From positions 1 to 9,619 of the forward strand of contig QGUS01000046.1 of NCBI GenBank assembly GCA_003242515.1: a stretch of DNA of 9,619 nt, written 5' to 3'. The notes below the pieces were generated by a model. It was not told the origin of the DNA and made no database searches. It was given only the letters and a program-made list of their open reading frames with translations. This DNA comes from Actinomycetota bacterium (GTDB taxonomy: Bacteria; Actinomycetota; Acidimicrobiia; Spongiisociales; ZC4RG35). Position numbers and translations under genes: made by a program. How positions within the stretch are numbered: position 1 is the stretch's first letter; each line of letters begins with the position of its first letter. Shown piece by piece: positions 6,366 to 9,619 of this stretch.

Positions 6366-6719
6366 TCAGAGCGTGACGCCCTTGTTCTTGCAGTCGACGC
6401 AGAGTATCGTGGCCGGGATGGCCTCGAGCCTGGCCGGCGGGATCTCGTTGCCGCAGCCCGCGCAGATCCCGTACAGACCCTCTTCGATCCTCTCGAGGGC
6501 CCGGTCGATGTCGTCGACCTGGCTCTTGAGGGACTCGACGAGCCCGAGCACCTCGGTCCGTTCCGCGGTCACCGCCCCGGCGTCGGCGAAGCTGCCGCCG
6601 AAGTCCAGATCGGACCTGAGCTCGCCGGTCTCAGCCGCGCCGAGCTCCGCGAGTTGGCGAACGAGCCGCTCGCGCTCCTCGCGCAGCAGCTCCTCTGCCC
6701 TGGCTGTTTGCGACGACAT
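6366..6719 (-). CDS. TraR/DksA-family zinc-finger transcriptional regulator
   Basis: Members of this family bind RNA polymerase through its secondary channel and modulate initiation, in some cases together with ppGpp. The 117-residue protein has an N-terminal coiled-coil hairpin (about 5-75), rich in Glu/Arg/Leu heptads. The tip region is SFADAGAVTAERTE, the form seen in actinobacterial homologues rather than the DxxDxA tip of E. coli DksA. The C-terminal zinc finger has C86/C89 (YGICAGCG) and C107/C110 (LCVDC), and EGLYGICAGCGNEIPPARLEAIP is the typical family block. The ATG start overlaps the xerD stop by one base (TGATG) and has AGGAG six bases upstream, a strong site. A longer in-frame start well inside xerD is rejected for that reason. 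Altered acidic tip residues mean DksA-like function cannot be assumed. Confidence 0.9.
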   Translation of the reverse strand: MSSQTARAEELLREERERLVRQLAELGAAETGELRSDLDFGGSFADAGAVTAERTEVLGLVESLKSQVDDIDRALERIEEGLYGICAGCGNEIPPARLEAIPATILCVDCKNKGVTL

Positions 6720-7615
6720 CAACGGCTCCTGGGGTGTGCTTGAACGTAGATCTCCATCACGTGGGACTTGCTGACCCGCGTGTAGACCTGGGTTGTTGAG
6801 ATCGTAGCGTGACCGAGCATCTCCTGGACGGTCCGGAGGTCTGCGCCCGCCTCCAGCATGTGCGTCGCCGCCGAGTGCCGCAGCACGTGCGGAGACACCT
6901 TTTGCGGCGGGATCCCCGCCCGGGCGGCGGCCCTCCGGACGATCTCGAAGGCCCCCTGGCGCGTCAGCCGCCCTCCCCTCAGGTTGAGGAACACGGGGTC
7001 GCCCTTGGTGGTCCGCCTGATCAGCGCCAGCCGGTCCGGCAGCCACGCCCGGATGGCGTCCACGGCGTGGCTGCCCAGCGGCACGAGGCGCTGCTTGGAG
7101 CCCTTGCCGGTGACCAGGGCCACGCCCTCGTCCAGGTCGAGGTCCGGCAGGTCGAGCGACACCGCCTCGGAGACCCGGGCGCCCGTGGCATAGAGGAACT
7201 CGAGCAGGGCGGCGTCGCGCCGGCCCGCCACGGTGGACCGGTCCGGCGCCTCCACGAGAGCGAAGGCCTCCTCGCGGTCCAGCGCCTTCGGGAACGGGTC
7301 GGGCCGCTTGGGGCCGGTCACCAGCCGGGTCGGATCATCCTCCCGGAGACCCTCGGACACGAGGAACCGGTGCATTCCCTTCACCGCGGACAGCTTCCGC
7401 TTCAGGGTGGAATCGGCCAGCCCGCGGCGCGACAGCTCCGCGGCGAAGCCGTCGACGTCTTCCGGCCGGGGCTCGCGTCCTTGGAGGAAGTCGAGGTACT
7501 GCTCCAGGTCGCGCCGGTAGGCGGCGATCGTGTTGGCGGACAGGCCCGCCTCGACCCGAAGGGACACCAGGTACTCCTCGACGGCGTCGCCCAGGGGCAG
7601 GCGGGAGCGGGTCAC
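6719..7615 (-). CDS. xerD: Site-specific tyrosine recombinase XerD
   Basis: XerD resolves chromosome dimers at dif together with XerC. The 298-residue protein is of normal length. It has the SAM-like core-binding domain (about 8-90, EYLVSLRVEAGLSANTIAAYRRDL) and a catalytic domain with the complete tyrosine-recombinase set: R147 (ATGARVSE), K171 (TGKGSKQR), H243 and R246 (SPHVLRHSAATH), H269 (LGHATISTTQ) and nucleophile Y278. The C-terminus ends in HPRSR, close to the HPRG/HPRA end of XerD proteins. The position beside ald and near scpAB matches the actinobacterial xerD locus, and no phage or integron genes are nearby, so this is a housekeeping Xer rather than an integrase. The GTG start overlaps the ald stop as GTGA. 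XerC remains possible by sequence alone, but context favours XerD. Confidence 0.92.
   Translation of the reverse strand: MTRSRLPLGDAVEEYLVSLRVEAGLSANTIAAYRRDLEQYLDFLQGREPRPEDVDGFAAELSRRGLADSTLKRKLSAVKGMHRFLVSEGLREDDPTRLVTGPKRPDPFPKALDREEAFALVEAPDRSTVAGRRDAALLEFLYATGARVSEAVSLDLPDLDLDEGVALVTGKGSKQRLVPLGSHAVDAIRAWLPDRLALIRRTTKGDPVFLNLRGGRLTRQGAFEIVRRAAARAGIPPQKVSPHVLRHSAATHMLEAGADLRTVQEMLGHATISTTQVYTRVSKSHVMEIYVQAHPRSR
6726..6730 (-). promoter_or_regulatory. Shine-Dalgarno (AGGAG) deciding the TraR/DksA start
   Basis: AGGAG lies six bases before the ATG that overlaps the xerD stop codon, inside the last codons of xerD. It is among the best ribosome-binding sites in the window and fixes this gene at 117 residues. 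Confidence 0.78.
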
Positions 7616-8733
7616 GCCCAGGCCAGGGCCTCCAGCGGCCGCCCGCAGGGCCTGCCGAGGCTCTCCGCCACCCCCCGGCGGCAGACGGCGGCCCCGACCA
7701 CGCTGACGCCGTGGGCGAGCCCCGGCAGCGCCTCGATGGCACCCTTCACGCCCTTGTCCGCCAGCGTCACGGCGTAGCGCATCGTGGCGTTGGTGAGGGC
7801 GTAGGTGGAGGTGTGCGGCACGGCGCCCGGGATGTTCCCGACCGCATAGTGGATCACCTCGTGGAGCGAGTAGGTCGGGTTCGTGTGGGTCGTCTCACGC
7901 GACGTCTCGAAGCAGCCGCCCTGGTCGATGGCGACGTCGACGAGCACGGCACCCTGCTTCATCGCACGGACCATGTCCTCGGTGACCAGCTTCGGGGCGG
8001 ATGCGCCCGGCACGAGGACGGTGCCGATGACGAGGTCGGCGGCGATCACCTGGTCCTCGATGTTCAGCCGGTTGGAGTGCAGCGTGAAGATCCTGCCGTG
8101 GAACATCGCCTCGATCGCCCGCAGCTTGTTGATGTCGGTGTCGAGGACGACGGTCTCGGCCCCCATGCCGACGGCGATCTTCGCCGCGTTCATGCCGGCG
8201 TTCCCGCCCCCGAGGATGACCACCTTGGCGGGCTTCACGCCGGGCACCCCGCCGAGCAGGATGCCCCGCCCGCCCTGGGCGCGCTCCAGGTAGTGCGAGC
8301 CCGCCTGGGCGGCCATACGGCCGGCGATCTCGGACATCGGGGCCAGGAGCGGGAGCTGCCGGTCGCCCGTCATCACCGTCTCGTAGGCGATGGCGGTGAC
8401 ACCCCGCTTGAGCAGGCCCTCGGCCATCTCCGGGTATGCGGCCAGATGCAGGTAGGTGAAGAGGATCTGGCCCTCGCGGAGCATCGCCACCTCGGAGGCC
8501 TGTGGCTCCTTCACCTTGAGGATCATGTCGGCGGCGCCGAACACCTCCTCGGGAGTGGGGACGATCGTGGCCCCCTGCTCCACGTACTCCTGGTCGAGGA
8601 TGCTGGAGCCCTCGCCGGCCCCCTTCTCGATCAGTACCTCATGCCCTCTCTCGGTGAGCTCCCGGACCCCGATGGGGGTGATGGCTACCCGGTGCTCGGC
8701 AGTCTTTATCTCGCGTGGGACACCGATGATCAC
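7612..8733 (-). CDS. ald: Alanine dehydrogenase
   Basis: Ald catalyses reversible NAD-dependent oxidative deamination of L-alanine to pyruvate and ammonium. The 373-residue protein keeps the substrate and catalytic residues at the same numbers as characterised Ald enzymes: R15 (EHRVA), K75 (KVKEP), H96 (YLHLA) and D270 (VDVAIDQGG). The Rossmann fold is shown by ILGGGNAGMNAA (173-184) and the acidic end of strand 2 (VLDTD, D198). TSTYALTNATMRY (308-320) is also typical. The last 35 or so residues (HGVSVVGAAVCRRGVAESLGR...) diverge from the usual NVxxGKVTxxAVAEAxG tail, although the spacing is kept. The GTG start has GGAGG seven bases upstream. It follows pyrG after 64 bases, and xerD overlaps its stop. 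Saccharopine dehydrogenase or transhydrogenase alpha subunits are excluded by the full Ald active site. Confidence 0.95.
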   Translation of the reverse strand: MIIGVPREIKTAEHRVAITPIGVRELTERGHEVLIEKGAGEGSSILDQEYVEQGATIVPTPEEVFGAADMILKVKEPQASEVAMLREGQILFTYLHLAAYPEMAEGLLKRGVTAIAYETVMTGDRQLPLLAPMSEIAGRMAAQAGSHYLERAQGGRGILLGGVPGVKPAKVVILGGGNAGMNAAKIAVGMGAETVVLDTDINKLRAIEAMFHGRIFTLHSNRLNIEDQVIAADLVIGTVLVPGASAPKLVTEDMVRAMKQGAVLVDVAIDQGGCFETSRETTHTNPTYSLHEVIHYAVGNIPGAVPHTSTYALTNATMRYAVTLADKGVKGAIEALPGLAHGVSVVGAAVCRRGVAESLGRPCGRPLEALAWA

Positions 8734-8740
8734 TTGAAAC

Positions 8741-8745
8741 CCTCC
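8741..8745 (-). promoter_or_regulatory. Shine-Dalgarno sequence for ald (GGAGG)
   Basis: GGAGG lies seven bases before the GTG start of ald, in the 64-base gap after pyrG. It supports the GTG at 8731-8733 as the start, consistent with the protein beginning directly with the family-typical IIGVPREIK. Confidence 0.78.
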
Positions 8746-8797
8746 AGTCGATGTGAGGCTAGAGCGCGTTGGGACGGCGTGGCCGCCCGGGGCGGGG

Positions 8798-9619
8798 TCA
8801 GGGAGTCTCCACCTCCGCCGCCTCCGCGGCCGTCTCCTCGCGGGAGCGGCGCCGCTGCAGGGCCGCGCCGACCAGCCCCAGGAACAGCGGGTGCGGGGCG
8901 TCGGGCCGGGAGCGGAGCTCCGGGTGAGCCTGGGTGGCCACGAAGTACGGGTGGTCGACTAGCTCGATGAACTCCACGAGGTTGTCGTCCGGCGACAGGC
9001 CGGAGAGCCTCATGCCGTTCGCCTCGAGCTCCTTGCGGTACCGGTTGTTCACCTCGTATCGGTGCCGGTGCCGCTCGTAGACCAGCTCCTCCCCGTACAG
9101 CGCCCGCACCTTGGATCCCTCCGCGAGCTTGGCGGCGTAGAGGCCGAGACGCATGGTCCCGCCCATGTCCTCCACGCCCTCCTGGCTCGGCATCAGGTCG
9201 ATCACCGGGTGCGGCGTCGACGGGTCGAACTCCGTGCTGTTGGCCTCGGCGTAGCCGAGCACGGAGCGGGCGAACTCGATCACGGCGCACTGGAGGCCGA
9301 GGCAGAGGCCCAGCAGCGGGATGACGTTCTCCCGGCAGTACCGGATGGCGGCGATCTTGCCCTCGACGCCGCGGTACCCGAACCCGCCGGGGATGACGAC
9401 GCCGTCGAGGTCCGACAGGTACGACTCGGCGAGCAGCCCGGTCACGTCCTCTGAGGTGATCCAGCGGACGTCGAGCTTCACGCCGTGCGCCGCGGCGGCA
9501 TGACGGAGCGCTTCGTGCACGGACAGGAAGGCGTCCGGGGGCTCCAGGTACTTGCCGCGGATGCCGATGGGAACCTCCTGGGGGGGGATACCCGCCCGCT
9601 CCACCATCCCTTCCCATTT
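8798..9619 (-). CDS. pyrG: CTP synthase, C-terminal glutaminase half, cut by the right edge
   Basis: CTP synthase aminates UTP to CTP using ATP and ammonia from glutamine. The window holds the end of the inter-domain linker and the complete class-I glutamine amidotransferase domain. The linker-to-GATase junction reads IGIRGKYLEPPDAFLSVHEALRH, matching the family's IALVGKYVELPDAYLSVxEALRH with an Arg before GKY. Next come GGFGYRGVEGKI, the nucleophile Cys in LLGLCLGLQ (codon at 9302-9304), the EFARSVLG segment, and the His/Glu of the triad in QAHPELRSRP. The conserved YGEELVYERHRHRYEVNN block is also present. An internal ATG at 9605-9607 might look like a start, but the frame is open to the edge (KWEG precedes it, fitting the linker Trp). 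The gene therefore continues rightwards with the synthase domain. The family is usually about 540-560 residues. Confidence 0.96.
   Translation of the reverse strand, partial: KWEGMVERAGIPPQEVPIGIRGKYLEPPDAFLSVHEALRHAAAAHGVKLDVRWITSEDVTGLLAESYLSDLDGVVIPGGFGYRGVEGKIAAIRYCRENVIPLLGLCLGLQCAVIEFARSVLGYAEANSTEFDPSTPHPVIDLMPSQEGVEDMGGTMRLGLYAAKLAEGSKVRALYGEELVYERHRHRYEVNNRYRKELEANGMRLSGLSPDDNLVEFIELVDHPYFVATQAHPELRSRPDAPHPLFLGLVGAALQRRRSREETAAEAAEVETP

Noticed and set aside
6719..7615. XerD-like gene as a phage or integron integrase marking a mobile element.
   Set aside because: It is embedded by overlaps in a housekeeping operon, has XerD length and end, and no att-like repeats, tRNA or phage genes are nearby.
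8756..8761. TAGCCT on the minus strand in the pyrG-ald gap as a -10 box for ald.
   Set aside because: It fits TANNNT loosely, but no -35 is visible and the gap is only 64 bases with a good Shine-Dalgarno. Read-through from pyrG is at least as likely.
8783..8795. GC-rich palindrome just after the pyrG stop as an intrinsic terminator.
   Set aside because: Its arms meet with almost no loop and no T-run follows; in sequence this GC-rich such palindromes are common.
9605..9607. Internal ATG in pyrG as the start of a stand-alone glutaminase protein.
   Set aside because: The frame is open upstream to the window edge and KWEG fits the CTP synthase linker, so it is an internal Met of a truncated gene.

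Overview
This window is a high-GC, gene-dense stretch of bacterial chromosome. Twelve protein genes all read on the minus strand, so transcription runs from the right edge to the left edge. I see no RNA genes, mobile elements, CRISPR arrays or phage genes. The order pyrG - ald - xerD - (two small genes) - scpA - scpB - rluB - aroA - cmk - ispH - der resembles the conserved pyrG/xerD/scpAB/rluB/cmk/der neighbourhood of Actinobacteria (Actinomycetota). Base composition, frequent GTG starts and an actinobacterial-style TraR/DksA protein fit this. Aromatic-amino-acid and isoprenoid genes (aroA, ispH) inside the block, and no ParA gene before scpA, suggest a deep-branching or uncultured lineage rather than a classical Streptomyces or Mycobacterium. 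That placement is inference.

Layout from right to left. The right edge cuts CTP synthase (pyrG), leaving its glutaminase half. After 64 bases comes alanine dehydrogenase (ald), then the tyrosine recombinase xerD (4-base overlap), a TraR/DksA zinc-finger protein (1-base overlap), and an HD-domain hydrolase of unknown role whose start codon is uncertain. The condensin partners scpA and scpB follow (4-base ATGA overlap), then the pseudouridine synthase rluB (3-base gap) and EPSP synthase aroA (4-base ATGA overlap). The only sizeable gap, 146 bases, separates aroA from cytidylate kinase (cmk). It holds a good candidate -10 box placed exactly for a leaderless GTG start. Then come ispH (31-base gap) and the double-GTPase ribosome-assembly factor der (7-base gap), cut by the left edge.

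The genes probably form two transcription units: pyrG/ald to aroA, and cmk-ispH-der. Together they cover pyrimidine nucleotides (pyrG, cmk), chromosome maintenance (xerD, scpA, scpB), ribosome maturation (rluB, der), transcription control (TraR/DksA) and precursor metabolism (ald, aroA, ispH).

I found no previously undescribed multi-gene system. The points most worth checking are the probable non-canonical start of the HD gene, the leaderless cmk promoter, an altered PEP-binding loop in AroA, and the replacement of parA by a TraR/DksA plus HD pair.
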